From Vibrio chagasii (GTDB lineage Bacteria > Pseudomonadota > Gammaproteobacteria > Enterobacterales > Vibrionaceae), in contig CP090852.1 of assembly GCA_041879415.1 (NCBI GenBank), positions 62,001 through 126,000 of the forward strand: a stretch of DNA of 64,000 nt, in the 5' to 3' direction. Shown here one piece after another: positions 16,563-25,458 of this stretch. The position numbers and the translations under genes are program-made. The notes beneath the pieces were generated by a model. It had not been told where the DNA came from and did no database searches. It saw only the letters and a list, made by a program, of their open reading frames with translations. The stretch's first letter is position 1; every line of letters begins with the position of its first letter.

Positions 16563-17564
16563 TTAAACGGCTTTTACACTGCTTCGTTCTACTAGAGTCG
16601 GCTCTAACTCGACGACCTGTGGGTAGGCGTCTGGTGTTTGTAAGCGACTCAACAGTGTATCAACGGCTGCTTTACCTAAGCGGTGTTTTGGCTGGTGGAC
16701 GGTGCTTAAAGCCGGTGTCATGTATTTAGACAAGTGGATGTCATCGTAGCCAATGATTGAGAGATCATTGGGTATTGATGTGCCATCTTGCGCTGCTGCG
16801 TGAATCACGCCCATTGCCATCATGTCGTTACTTACAAACAGTGCACTCGGCATTTTGCCACGAGATTTTAGTGTCTGGTACGAATCAAAGCCGCCATCAC
16901 ACTCGAAGTTCGATTCGACAATCCAATCAGCGTTGATTTCTAATCCCGCTTCTTCCATCGCTTGTTTGAAGCCTTGGTAACGCGATGATGCCTGGTTGCG
17001 ATGTAGCGGACCTGTGATACAGCCAATTTGAGAGTGACCGTTATCAATCAGGTGCTTGGTCGCCATGTAGCCACCTTGATGCGAGTTGTCTTGAATCTTG
17101 TCGCTCGCAAACAGCATCGGGCCCCAATCCATCACCACGACAGGCAGTTCTGGGTAACGTTCGAATACGTCGATATGTTCGCCTTCAAGGGTAGAGCACA
17201 TCAGCATTAAGCCATCGACACGCTTTTGCAGTAGTGTATCGATAGAAGACTTCATACGTTCACTATCGCCTTCGGTGTTACACAAGATGAGGTTGTAGCC
17301 TTTTTCATAACAACGACGTTCAACGCCTTTTACTACTTCGCCAAAGAATGGGTTAGTCGAGGTTGTCACTAGCATGCCAAGGGTTTTGGTCTGCTTCATC
17401 TTTAAGCTACGAGCTAATGCAGAAGGCGCATAGTTAAGCTCTCTCGCGGCATTGTTGACACGCTCAGCTATCTCTTCACTGACAAAACGCGACTTGTTAA
17501 TCACATGGCTTACCGTAGAGGTAGATACCTTTGCGAGCTTAGCGATGTCTTTCATTGTTGCCAT
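16563..17564 (-). CDS. rbsR: Ribose operon repressor, LacI family
   Basis: A 333-residue LacI-type regulator. The N-terminal helix-turn-helix is complete (MKDIAKLAKVSTSTVSHVINKSRFVSEE), followed by the hinge LARSLKMKQTKTLG and a periplasmic-binding-like sensor domain. Ribose or a phosphorylated form is the expected inducer. It is the last gene of the rbs operon, and the twin ATCGAAACGTTTCGAT palindromes upstream of rbsD are its probable sites. AAGGA before ATG 17564 supports the start. An intercistronic hairpin separates it from rbsK, which may lower its expression. Confidence 0.93.
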   Translation of the reverse strand: MATMKDIAKLAKVSTSTVSHVINKSRFVSEEIAERVNNAARELNYAPSALARSLKMKQTKTLGMLVTTSTNPFFGEVVKGVERRCYEKGYNLILCNTEGDSERMKSSIDTLLQKRVDGLMLMCSTLEGEHIDVFERYPELPVVVMDWGPMLFASDKIQDNSHQGGYMATKHLIDNGHSQIGCITGPLHRNQASSRYQGFKQAMEEAGLEINADWIVESNFECDGGFDSYQTLKSRGKMPSALFVSNDMMAMGVIHAAAQDGTSIPNDLSIIGYDDIHLSKYMTPALSTVHQPKHRLGKAAVDTLLSRLQTPDAYPQVVELEPTLVERSSVKAV

Positions 17565-17640
17565 AAAAAATCCTTGTGGGAGTCACTTATCCACGTTGAG
17601 CGATATTCTGCCTGAAAACAGGGGCTTATGCTTGTTATTT

Positions 17641-17690
17641 AGAAGGCTAACATCCGCTTACTGAGGCTTAGCTAAGGAGTTAAGCCTTCT
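17641..17690 (-). promoter_or_regulatory. Hairpin between rbsK and rbsR
   Basis: AGAAGGCT (17641-17648) pairs with AGCCTTCT (17683-17690) and the loop contains a second short stem (GGCTTA/TAAGCC alternatives). There is no T-run, so it is more likely an mRNA stability or attenuation element than a terminator. Confidence 0.5.
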
Positions 17691-17704
17691 TAATAGGCAT
17701 CAAG

Positions 17705-18649
17705 CTAAGCAGACAGTTGCTCTGCTAAAAACGCATCGGTTTCGGCACGGCTTGGAATTGAGGTTTGAGCGCCAAAGCGAGTCACTGAAATTGCCGCCGC
17801 AGCATGAGCAAACTTAATCGCGCGCTCCATTGGCATGTCTTCAAGTAAGCCCGTCACTAATGCACCGTTGAAGGTGTCACCAGCAGCGGTAGTATCTGTC
17901 GCTTCAACGCGGAAGCCTGCGATAAGTTCACCTTTACCTGTTTCGTTGCCTTGTGCTTGATGGCTTACCCATACACCTTTAGCGCCAAGCGTGATCATTA
18001 CCGTCTCGATGCCTTTCGCATGCAGGGCCAAAGACGCTTGGTGCGCAGATGCGCTGTCGGTTACGGTCACGCCTGTTAGCACTTCTGCTTCGGTTTCGTT
18101 TGGTGTAATTACGTCCACACAGGCTAATAAGTTATCCGATAGTGGGCGAGCAGGGGCAGGGTTTAGAATCACGCGGGTTCCGCTCTCTTTAGCGGTTTTC
18201 GCTGCGTATTCAATGCCTTCGATTGGAGTTTCCAATTGAGTTAGAAGGTATTTTGCGCCGCGGATCTTCTCAAGGTGTGGTTCGATTTGTTCGCAAGTCA
18301 GCTTGTTGTTTGCTTCAGGAGAAAGACAAATGCTGTTTTCACCTGCTGCTGATACTTGGATCATAGCGATGCCCGTAGGCGTGTTCTCTGCCACGATGAC
18401 ACCATCGATGTTGATTCCATCGTTAGCGAAATCTTGACGAATATTGATACCAAACGGGTCGTCACCAACACAGGCGATGAAGCCGATGTCCGCATTTAAT
18501 CGTGCTGCGGCTACCGCTTGGTTTGCGCCTTTACCGCCAGGGATGACCTGATAGTTACCGCCAATCAAGGTTTCACCCGGACGAGGGAACGAAGGAACTT
18601 GCAGTACGTGGTCAGCGTTAACGCTACCTAAAACAATCAGTTGAGTCAT
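17705..18649 (-). CDS. rbsK: Ribokinase
   Basis: A 314-residue PfkB-family kinase that phosphorylates ribose to ribose-5-phosphate in the cytoplasm. The two family signatures are present: GGNYQVIPGGKGANQAVAAARL near residues 30-50, and DTTAAGDTFNGALV near 250-263 with the catalytic aspartate in AAGD. The frame is open to 18700, but the ATG at 18649 gives the standard N-terminus MTQLIVLGSVNADH. It is separated from rbsB by a strong hairpin, unlike the tight spacing in the transporter part of the operon. Confidence 0.95.
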   Translation of the reverse strand: MTQLIVLGSVNADHVLQVPSFPRPGETLIGGNYQVIPGGKGANQAVAAARLNADIGFIACVGDDPFGINIRQDFANDGINIDGVIVAENTPTGIAMIQVSAAGENSICLSPEANNKLTCEQIEPHLEKIRGAKYLLTQLETPIEGIEYAAKTAKESGTRVILNPAPARPLSDNLLACVDVITPNETEAEVLTGVTVTDSASAHQASLALHAKGIETVMITLGAKGVWVSHQAQGNETGKGELIAGFRVEATDTTAAGDTFNGALVTGLLEDMPMERAIKFAHAAAAISVTRFGAQTSIPSRAETDAFLAEQLSA

Positions 18650-18815
18650 GATACGAGCCTTATGATATATCGTATTTGAAAATGCATGGGTCTTTCTCAT
18701 GGTTAACTATTCAGTCGCGAGAGAGCCATCAAGTCGCGATAGAGGAATGAGAAACAGCTATGCACTGTCGGTTTTGCTTGTTGTTTTGAGTGAGTCGATT
18801 CGAGGTTGAGTTATG

Positions 18816-18845
18816 AAAGCAGGGAGATAGGGGACTCCCTGCTTT
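18816..18845 (-). terminator. Intra-operon hairpin after rbsB
   Basis: A perfect 11-bp stem (AAAGCAGGGAG with CTCCCTGCTTT, 8-nt loop) lies 22 nt after the rbsB stop on the minus strand. It may protect the rbsDACB mRNA and partly stop transcription before rbsK and rbsR. The short T-run suggests incomplete termination. Confidence 0.75.
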
Positions 18846-18866
18846 GTATTACTCGTTTAGCATCGA

Positions 18867-19745
18867 TTATTTAGCGATGATTTTTAGAGGTACAGGTACG
18901 TACTCGTCTACTTTTTCGCCTTTCAGTACTTTGTCAGCAATCTCGATGCCTAAAGAACCGATTAGGTCTGGTTGTTGTGCAACGGTTGCGCCAAGCAGGC
19001 CACGGTTAACAGCCGCGATGCCGTCGTCTGTGCCGTCGAAGCCAACGATCATTACGTCTTTACCAGAAGCTTGAACTGCGCGTAGTGCACCTAGAGCCAT
19101 TTCATCATTTTGAGCGAATACCGCTTCAACGTCTGGGTTAGCTGCAAGTAGGTTTTCCATTACGTTCAGACCTTTAGTACGGTCGAAGTCAGCAGGTTGG
19201 CTTGCAAGAAGCTCAAGGCCGCTGCCGTTTACTGCGTTCATGAAGCCTTCACCACGTTCACGAGCTGCAGAAGTACCAGCGATACCTTCAAGTTGGATTA
19301 CTTTCGCTTTTTCACCCACTTTTTCCATGATGAAGTGACCCGCCATTTCACCGCCAATTACGTTATCAGAAGCGATGTGGCTTACTACGTCACCACGGCT
19401 TGCACCACGGTCTAGCGTTAGTACTGGGATGTTAGAGCGGTTAGCCATGCGAATTGCGTTAGACACAGCATCTGAATCTGTTGGGTTGATCAGGATTGCC
19501 TTAACACCACGAATGGTTAGATCTTCAATGTTCGACAGCTCTTTGCTTGGGTCGTTTTGAGAATCAAGAACGATAAGCTTGTAGCCTAGCTCTTCAGCTT
19601 TCGCTTCTGCGCCATCTTTCATGGTTACAAAGAATGGGTTGTTCAATGTAGACAGAACGATTGCCATTGTATCTTGCGCCTGTGCAGACACAGATACTGA
19701 TGTAGAAAGCAGAGCAGCAGAAATAAGAGTCGCTAATTTTTTCAT
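18867..19745 (-). CDS. rbsB: Ribose ABC transporter, periplasmic binding protein
   Basis: A 292-residue type I sugar-binding protein. Its Sec signal peptide ([23 protein letters not shown]) is followed by the conserved [21 protein letters not shown], and the core [17 protein letters not shown] is typical of RbsB. It delivers ribose to RbsC/RbsA in the periplasm. The gene follows rbsC after 138 nt containing a small hairpin, an arrangement that often gives the binding protein its own, higher mRNA level. Confidence 0.95.
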   Translation of the reverse strand: MKKLATLISAALLSTSVSVSAQAQDTMAIVLSTLNNPFFVTMKDGAEAKAEELGYKLIVLDSQNDPSKELSNIEDLTIRGVKAILINPTDSDAVSNAIRMANRSNIPVLTLDRGASRGDVVSHIASDNVIGGEMAGHFIMEKVGEKAKVIQLEGIAGTSAARERGEGFMNAVNGSGLELLASQPADFDRTKGLNVMENLLAANPDVEAVFAQNDEMALGALRAVQASGKDVMIVGFDGTDDGIAAVNRGLLGATVAQQPDLIGSLGIEIADKVLKGEKVDEYVPVPLKIIAK

Positions 19746-19883
19746 GGTGTAAGTCCTTTGTGTAGGGTGAGCTAGGAGGTGAGTCCTAGCTCGTTGTTAC
19801 ATTATTTATAGATTTAATGTTTGTTATTTATTGATGCTTTTCTGTAGAAAAAGCAGGGTGTTGCATTGACTCAAACTAGAGTC

Positions 19884-20876
19884 TTATTTGTTTTTGTTGT
19901 CGACCAATACTGCCAGAAGAATAACCACTGCTTTTGCAATCATCTGGTAGTAAGAAGATACGTCTAGTAGGTTTAGGGCGTTGTTTAGGAAGCCGATGAT
20001 TAGTGCACCAATCAATGTGCCCATGATGCGACCACGACCGCCAGCTAAGCTTGTGCCGCCAAGAACTACGGCTGCGATAGCGTCTAGCTCATAACCCATA
20101 CCTGCGGTTGGTTGAGCTGATGACAAACGAGAAGCTACGATGATGCCCGCTACCGCTGCTAACAGACCACAGATTGCGTAAACGCCGATTTTTACTTTGT
20201 CTACGTCGATGCCTGATAGGCGAGTTGCTGATTCGTTGCCACCAAGTGCGTAAACGTAACGGCCAAAGCGTGTGTGGTTAAGTAGGTACCAAACTGATGC
20301 GAATACCACGACCATGATCCAAACTGGAACTGGTACACCCATTGCGTAGCCTGTACCGAACCAAGCGAACGCGTCTGCTGTGTCGGTAAAGCCTGTTGAG
20401 ATAGGACGACCGTCGGTGTAAACCATGGTTACACCACGAAGTAGTGTCATGGTTACTAGTGTTGCGATGAAGGCTTGAACCTTACCTTTCGCGATGATCA
20501 CACCACTGATAGCACCCAGCGCAGCACCTGCTAATAAAGCGGTTGGTACAGCGACCATCACAGGGACTTCCATACCAATCATGCTGGCAGCGAATGCACC
20601 ACAAAGTGCCAGTACTGAGCCAACGCTCAAGTCGATACCTGCGGTTAGGATAACCAGCGTCATACCTACAGCAATGATTGCGTTAACCGAGGTTTGGCGC
20701 AGAATGTTTAGAATGTTATCGACAGTAAAGAAGTTCGGGTTTAAGAAAGAAACGATAACAATCAGGAAGATCAAAGCGATTAATGATTTTTGATCAATCA
20801 GCCACTCTTTGCTGATTAACGGCTTTTTCTTCGGCGCTTCAGTTTCAGTTGTTTTGCTCATGGTTTTGGTACTCAT
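19884..20876 (-). CDS. rbsC: Ribose ABC transporter permease
   Basis: A 330-residue inner-membrane permease with about eight to ten hydrophobic segments. The signature [19 protein letters not shown] near residues 73-91 and [17 protein letters not shown] near 262-278 are characteristic of RbsC-type (BPD_transp_2) permeases. It forms the channel for ribose together with RbsA. The start codon overlaps the rbsA stop by 4 nt (ATGA), indicating translational coupling. Confidence 0.95.
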   Translation of the reverse strand: MSTKTMSKTTETEAPKKKPLISKEWLIDQKSLIALIFLIVIVSFLNPNFFTVDNILNILRQTSVNAIIAVGMTLVILTAGIDLSVGSVLALCGAFAASMIGMEVPVMVAVPTALLAGAALGAISGVIIAKGKVQAFIATLVTMTLLRGVTMVYTDGRPISTGFTDTADAFAWFGTGYAMGVPVPVWIMVVVFASVWYLLNHTRFGRYVYALGGNESATRLSGIDVDKVKIGVYAICGLLAAVAGIIVASRLSSAQPTAGMGYELDAIAAVVLGGTSLAGGRGRIMGTLIGALIIGFLNNALNLLDVSSYYQMIAKAVVILLAVLVDNKNK

Positions 20877-22378
20877 GCTGCGTCCTCGTTAATCTTTTTA
20901 CCGACCGCACACGCCAGTAATAATTCTTGGTTTGCTTCTTTAGCGTCAAATTCACCGCTGATGCGGCCTTCATGCATCACCATGATGCGGTCACTCATTC
21001 CTAATACTTCTGGCATTTCAGAGGACACCAAAATGATGCTCATGCCGTCGGCTTTAAACTTATTAATGAGTTGGTAAATCTCTTTTTTCGCACCGACATC
21101 GACACCACGAGTTGGTTCGTCGAGAATCAGTACTTTAGGTTTGGTCATCAAGCCCTTAGCGATAGCCACTTTCTGTTGGTTACCACCTGAAAGATTGCCG
21201 ATGATTTGCTCGCGAGTTGGAGTCTTGATGTTGAATAGCTTGATGAAGTCATCCACTGCGATCACTTCGTCTTTGTGTTGGATTTGACCACTTTTAGTCA
21301 GTAGATCCAGTGAGCAAAGAGACATGTTCTCTTTCACTGAAAGGCCAAGCACTAAGCCGTCACCTTTACGATCTTCAGAGATGTAAGCGATGCCATTAGC
21401 AAGGCCATCTTTAGGGCTCACAGGGTTGATGGTTTTGTTTTCTAAGTTGATAACGCCGCGCTCACTTGGAAGAGCACCGTAAATTACCTTCATCAATTCA
21501 GTACGGCCAGCACCCATTAGCCCTGATACGCCAAGGATTTCGCCGCGCTTTAGGGTAAAGCTAACGTCATGCACACCCGAGCCAGTAAGACCAATCACTT
21601 CTAAGCAAGTCTCACCATGGCTTGGGGCGATGCGAGGGTATTGTTCGTCGAGCTTACGGCCAACCATCATTTCGATTAGGCCGTCTTCGTCAGTATCTTT
21701 TACTTCGCACTGGCCAATGAACTTACCGTCACGAAGTACGGTGATGTCGTCACAGATCTCGAAGATCTCTTTCAAGCGGTGAGAGATGTAAACGATGCCG
21801 CAGCCTTCATCACGTAGCTCGTTGATGACTTTGAACAGAGATTCGGTTTCAGTATCGGTTAGGGCATCTGTTGGTTCATCCATGATGATGACCTTAGATT
21901 CAAACGATAGGGCTTTCGCAATCTCTACCATTTGTTGCTCGCCTAGGCTCAGTTCGCCAAGTGGTGTCTTTGAGCTGTGCTTTACGTTCAGGCGTTTCAG
22001 TAGCTTGTCGGCTTCTTGGTACATCTCGTTCCACAAGATGCGACCCATGGTGCCGGTGATTTCACGACCTAAGAAGATGTTCTCGGCGATGGTCAGCTCT
22101 GGGATCAGGTTTAGTTCTTGGTGAATGATACTGATACCAGCTTGTTGAGAGTCACGAGGCCCTTTGAATGCAGCAGGCTTACCTTGGTAGGCGATAGTAC
22201 CGCCATCCAATTGATAGATACCTGTTAGCACTTTCATGAGGGTTGATTTACCTGCACCGTTTTCGCCCATTAACGCCATCACGCGTCCTGGGTAAACGTT
22301 GAGGCTTGCCTTGTCTAGTGCTTTCACACCAGGGAAGGCCTTCTCAATTGAGCTAAGTTCTAAAATGGCTTGAGTCAT
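20873..22378 (-). CDS. rbsA: Ribose ABC transporter ATP-binding protein
   Basis: A 501-residue protein with two ABC domains. The first has Walker [10 protein letters not shown] and signature LSLGEQQ; the second has a degenerate Walker A (GLMGAGRTE), as usual in this family, and signature LSGGNQQK. It powers ribose import. The frame is open to 22435 but ATG 22378 has AAAGGA 6 nt upstream and starts the normal [17 protein letters not shown]. It is coupled to rbsC by a 4-nt overlap. Confidence 0.95.
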   Translation of the reverse strand: MTQAILELSSIEKAFPGVKALDKASLNVYPGRVMALMGENGAGKSTLMKVLTGIYQLDGGTIAYQGKPAAFKGPRDSQQAGISIIHQELNLIPELTIAENIFLGREITGTMGRILWNEMYQEADKLLKRLNVKHSSKTPLGELSLGEQQMVEIAKALSFESKVIIMDEPTDALTDTETESLFKVINELRDEGCGIVYISHRLKEIFEICDDITVLRDGKFIGQCEVKDTDEDGLIEMMVGRKLDEQYPRIAPSHGETCLEVIGLTGSGVHDVSFTLKRGEILGVSGLMGAGRTELMKVIYGALPSERGVINLENKTINPVSPKDGLANGIAYISEDRKGDGLVLGLSVKENMSLCSLDLLTKSGQIQHKDEVIAVDDFIKLFNIKTPTREQIIGNLSGGNQQKVAIAKGLMTKPKVLILDEPTRGVDVGAKKEIYQLINKFKADGMSIILVSSEMPEVLGMSDRIMVMHEGRISGEFDAKEANQELLLACAVGKKINEDAA

Positions 22379-22463
22379 GTCGGTTCCTTTACTCGGGGCC
22401 AGTTGTATTTGGTTATTCTGTCTTTCAGCTATCACGCTGGGCTGTCGCTATGTTTCGCTTGGG

Positions 22464-22883
22464 CTAAAACGTTACGCCAGCTTGGAAAATGACATTCGCG
22501 TACGGTGTGCATTCACCGGTACGAATCACAGCGCGGCTTTCGTGAGTGCGCTGTTTAAATTCTTCGTGAGTGATGTAAGTAATCGCAATTTCTTTACCAC
22601 AACGCGCTTCTTCTGTTTTGATTTGATCAATCAGCGCTGCATGATGTTCTGGGCTTACTTTTGCAAATTCTTCAGCGATAACCACACCTTCAATTTGAGA
22701 TTCATCAAGCATGGTTTTTACGGTCTGAGCAAAGCTTGGAACACCGTGAGTTAAAGCTAGGTCTATGCGAGAAACATGATCTGGAATCGGCAGCCCTGCA
22801 TCACAAATCGTAATTTCGTCTGTGTGGCCAAGAGTCGCCACTAAGTAGGAGAGTTCAGAGTTTATTAGAGTACTTTTTTTCAT
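22464..22883 (-). CDS. rbsD: D-ribose pyranase
   Basis: A 139-residue protein that interconverts the pyranose and furanose forms of ribose so that ribokinase receives its substrate. The catalytic histidine lies in LATLGHTDEITICDAGLP, the family signature, and the C-terminus contains GECTPYANVIF. It is the first gene of the operon, 58 nt downstream of the nearer operator. Confidence 0.94.
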   Translation of the reverse strand: MKKSTLINSELSYLVATLGHTDEITICDAGLPIPDHVSRIDLALTHGVPSFAQTVKTMLDESQIEGVVIAEEFAKVSPEHHAALIDQIKTEEARCGKEIAITYITHEEFKQRTHESRAVIRTGECTPYANVIFQAGVTF

Positions 22884-22940
22884 ATCACGACCTATCGAAA
22901 AAACACGTTTGATGGGATGAGAAACAACTCAAGAAAAGCC

Positions 22941-22956
22941 ATCGAAACGTTTCGAT
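22941..22956. promoter_or_regulatory. RbsR operator, proximal
   Basis: The perfect 16-bp palindrome ATCGAAACGTTTCGAT has the CG-centred form of LacI-family sites and lies 58 nt upstream of rbsD. An identical copy is 78 bp further upstream. The assignment to RbsR is inferred from position. Confidence 0.85.
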
Positions 22957-23018
22957 AGTGATAATAGTGTGTGATTTATCATTTGCACCTTTCAACTTCT
23001 TAGAGTGTGATAACGATC

Positions 23019-23034
23019 ATCGAAACGTTTCGAT
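23019..23034. promoter_or_regulatory. RbsR operator, distal
   Basis: A second exact copy of ATCGAAACGTTTCGAT, centred 78 bp from the first. Two identical sites flanking the presumed promoter would allow repression by looping. Confidence 0.85.
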
Positions 23035-23147
23035 GAGGCGTTTTTTGGTGATCTCAATCACCGTGATTGATTGCATAAATTCGAGGGAAGTGGGGGGACT
23101 AGATTCGTATTGGTAGTGCTAGAACGTTGGCTCGGATAGGGCAAAAC

Positions 23148-23486
23148 CTAAACGAGTACACCTTCTTCTATTGATAGGACGTAACCAAACTTAGTGACCG
23201 TGAGAATCTGGATGTGAGGTGTTCTTAAGCGAGCGAATACGTTACGCAGGTTATAAATAACATTAGCTAGGGCGTGAGGTGATGAGAGCTCTCCGTCCCA
23301 ACACACATCAATAATATGTCCTTTAGTTATCGGCGTTCCTACGTTCTCTACTAATAGACAGAGCACAGACAATAACTGAGGGCGTAATGCAATACGGTTA
23401 CCTTGCTGGTTGGTAATCGTTCGAGAGTTGGTATCAATGAGTAAGCCGCTGAAGTCTATGGTGTGGTTCATCGTATTTATGTTCAT
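23148..23486 (-). CDS. Winged-helix (OmpR/ToxR-type) DNA-binding protein without other domains
   Basis: A 112-residue protein made almost only of a Trans_reg_C winged helix: FSGLLIDTNSRTI, then RPQLLSVLCLLVENVGTPITKGHIIDVCWDGE, the recognition helix region SPHALANVIYNLRNVFAR, and the wing ILTVTKFGYVL. The sequence resembles the cytoplasmic domain of ToxR-family regulators, but there is no membrane segment or receiver domain. It probably binds DNA; target genes are unknown. It stands alone between the ribose operon and an outer-membrane gene pair. Confidence 0.75.
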   Translation of the reverse strand: MNINTMNHTIDFSGLLIDTNSRTITNQQGNRIALRPQLLSVLCLLVENVGTPITKGHIIDVCWDGELSSPHALANVIYNLRNVFARLRTPHIQILTVTKFGYVLSIEEGVLV

Positions 23487-23877
23487 TTGTTCTGAATAGT
23501 AAAGATTGGTTTATGGCTTGTTGTGCATCGAAAGCGAGCAATTAAAGCGCGCGGATTATGCAAAATCAGACCTCTCTTGAAAGTAAGCGCACGTAAGCTG
23601 CACGAGAAAAAATCTAAAAAACCGATGGTTTGAAAATGGATGTGAGAATTTTTGCTAAAAGTGAAGGTGCTTTATTTCTTTGTTATTCAGTTGGTTATTT
23701 ATTTTTACTGATTGTGTTGTTCGAAGTTACTAAGTGATTATATTTTTATTTATTTTTTTGTTTTCTGTGAGCGTAATCTGCTCGCCAATTCGACGGGGTG
23801 TCGGATAACTCTAAAAAGATTGTGCGGTTTGGGAACACTCAGCAATCTTGATTTGAAATAAGTAAGGTCGAGCAGTA
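23487..23877. other. AT-rich intergenic region, 391 bp
   Basis: Divergent spacer between the winged-helix gene and the first outer-membrane barrel gene. It holds long A- and T-runs and presumably both promoters; no specific site could be assigned. Confidence 0.5.
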
Positions 23878-24513
23878 ATGAATAACAAACTAATTTTAGG
23901 CGTGGCATTGATGTCAGCTTTAGCGACAAACAATGTAATGGCGGCAGAGAGTGGTTTCTACCTAGGTGGTGCAATTGGTACCGTTGATTTTGAAGATGAT
24001 GACTTAGTTTCATCAAAAACAGAGCCTGTGACTTTTGAAGCCGAAGACAACTCTTACCGTCTAATTGCAGGTTACAAGTTTAACCGCATTGTATCGCTTG
24101 AGTTTCAATACACAGACTATGGCGATCTAGTTGCAAAAAACCACGCTGATAAAAACGACGGTTTTACTTGGACTCCTCAAACATTATCAGTAGCTGCAAA
24201 CCTAGGATACACATTTGATAACGGTATGCGTCCGTTCGGTATTATCGGTTTATCTTCTATCGATCTAGATATGAAAAACGCAGACGGTTCTCGTCCTTCT
24301 GGTTCTGACTTCGATGATACCGGCACTGGTGTACGTTTCGGTGTTGGTGTGGAGTATACCCCGCCTAAATTATCAGCATTAAGCCTACGTCTTGGTTATG
24401 AAGCGGATGCATTCACTATCGAGACTTACGAAGGTAGTTTTTGGAATCGCAGAAAAGTAGAAAAAGACATTGTACTAGAGTCGTTCTACCTAGGCGCAAC
24501 ATACAACTTCTAA
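23878..24513 (+). CDS. Outer-membrane beta-barrel protein 1
   Basis: A 211-residue OmpA/OMP_b-brl-type barrel. It has a signal peptide (MNNKLILGVALMSALATNNVMA) and alternating strands beginning SGFYLGGAIGTVDF, then YRLIAGYKFNRIVSLEFQYTDYG, and ends in a C-terminal phenylalanine (YLGATYNF), the recognition signal for the BAM complex. It is a paralogue of the next gene, sharing FYLGGAIG, AGYKFNRI and LGYTFDNG segments. Barrels of this size are often OmpA-like or OmpW-like adhesion or small-solute proteins; no specific role is assigned. Confidence 0.8.
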   Translation: MNNKLILGVALMSALATNNVMAAESGFYLGGAIGTVDFEDDDLVSSKTEPVTFEAEDNSYRLIAGYKFNRIVSLEFQYTDYGDLVAKNHADKNDGFTWTPQTLSVAANLGYTFDNGMRPFGIIGLSSIDLDMKNADGSRPSGSDFDDTGTGVRFGVGVEYTPPKLSALSLRLGYEADAFTIETYEGSFWNRRKVEKDIVLESFYLGATYNF

Positions 24514-24541
24514 GTTTCACACTTTGTTAAACGGTAAATCG

Positions 24542-24567
24542 ATTTCTAAATGGGGCGTCGGTTGGCT
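24542..24567 (+). repeat. 3' UTR repeat, copy 1
   Basis: A 26-nt block beginning ATTTCTAAATGGGGCGTCGG is identical to 25371-25396. It lies 28 nt after the stop of barrel gene 1 and just before its terminator. Confidence 0.8.
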
Positions 24568-24590
24568 CAACCCGTTTGGCTAAAGTGGAA

Positions 24591-24619
24591 AGCTGCCGCA
24601 ATAGTCGGCAGCTTTTTTA
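24591..24619 (+). terminator. Terminator of barrel gene 1
   Basis: Perfect 8-bp stem AGCTGCCG / CGGCAGCT with a 7-nt loop and a run of T residues. Confidence 0.9.
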
Positions 24620-24670
24620 TACATTGACCAACGCGAAATTAAAGCTGTTGGCTTAAAGACTCAAGGTAAC

Positions 24671-25342
24671 ATGAAGATGAATAAATCTATATTAAGTGCA
24701 GTATTGCTTCTGTCGTCATTTACAATTCATACGGCATCAGCTTCGGTATTGGATAGCGGCTTCTATCTAGGTGGTGCAATTGGTTCGTCAGACATTGACG
24801 ATGACGGCTTAGTATCGAAAAGTAATTCAGCCAAAACAGCGACATTTGAAGCGAAAGATAACGCTTATCGCATTATGGCTGGCTATAAGTTTAATCGTAT
24901 TGCTTCTATTGAGGCTCAATACACGGATTACGGTGATGTAGTTGCACACAACGCAAAAGTAAACTTTGCTCGCTCTTACAATTTCAGCTGGGCACCAAAG
25001 GTTATTTCTTTGAGCGCAAACCTTGGTTACACGTTTGATAACGGATTACGTCCTTTTGGTGTGGTTGGTTTGTCTAGCATCGACTTAGATTCTAAGGACG
25101 GAAGATACAGCGCTTCTCAGATCAAGTCTGATGCCGGTATCGGGGCTCGTGTAGGCTTTGGCTTAGAGTACACACCACCAAAAGCACCGGCTTTCAGTAT
25201 GCGTTTAGGATACGAAGCCGATGTGTTTGATGCCGAAATTAAGGAGACAAGGTGGAAGGGCTCGGTCGCAGAAAAGAGTAAAACATATAAAAAGACAGTA
25301 ACTTTGGACTCTTTCTACTTAGGCGCGATGTACACCTTTTAA
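24671..25342 (+). CDS. Outer-membrane beta-barrel protein 2
   Basis: A 223-residue paralogue of the preceding barrel, with a signal peptide (about residues 1-24), the same opening SGFYLGGAIGSSDIDDDG, YRIMAGYKFNRIASIEAQYTDYG and LGYTFDNGLRPFGVVGLSSIDLD, and a terminal phenylalanine (YLGAMYTF). The loops between strands differ most, as expected for surface-exposed parts. The two genes have separate terminators that share a 26-nt leader, so they arose by tandem duplication of a whole gene with its 3' end. Confidence 0.8.
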   Translation: MKMNKSILSAVLLLSSFTIHTASASVLDSGFYLGGAIGSSDIDDDGLVSKSNSAKTATFEAKDNAYRIMAGYKFNRIASIEAQYTDYGDVVAHNAKVNFARSYNFSWAPKVISLSANLGYTFDNGLRPFGVVGLSSIDLDSKDGRYSASQIKSDAGIGARVGFGLEYTPPKAPAFSMRLGYEADVFDAEIKETRWKGSVAEKSKTYKKTVTLDSFYLGAMYTF

Positions 25343-25370
25343 ACTATTCAGTTTTGCCTAAAGCAAGTCT

Positions 25371-25396
25371 ATTTCTAAATGGGGCGTCGGTTGGCT
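25371..25396 (+). repeat. 3' UTR repeat, copy 2
   Basis: Identical over 26 nt to 24542-24567 and again placed between stop codon and terminator, while the terminator stems themselves differ in sequence. Confidence 0.8.
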
Positions 25397-25420
25397 AAAC
25401 CCACTTGGCTAGGTTTAGAG

Positions 25421-25449
25421 AGCCGCAGTGTTTGACTGCGGCTTTTTTA
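25421..25449 (+). terminator. Terminator of barrel gene 2
   Basis: Perfect 9-bp stem AGCCGCAGT / ACTGCGGCT with a 5-nt loop and a T-run. Confidence 0.9.
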
Positions 25450-25458
25450 CGTCTAACT

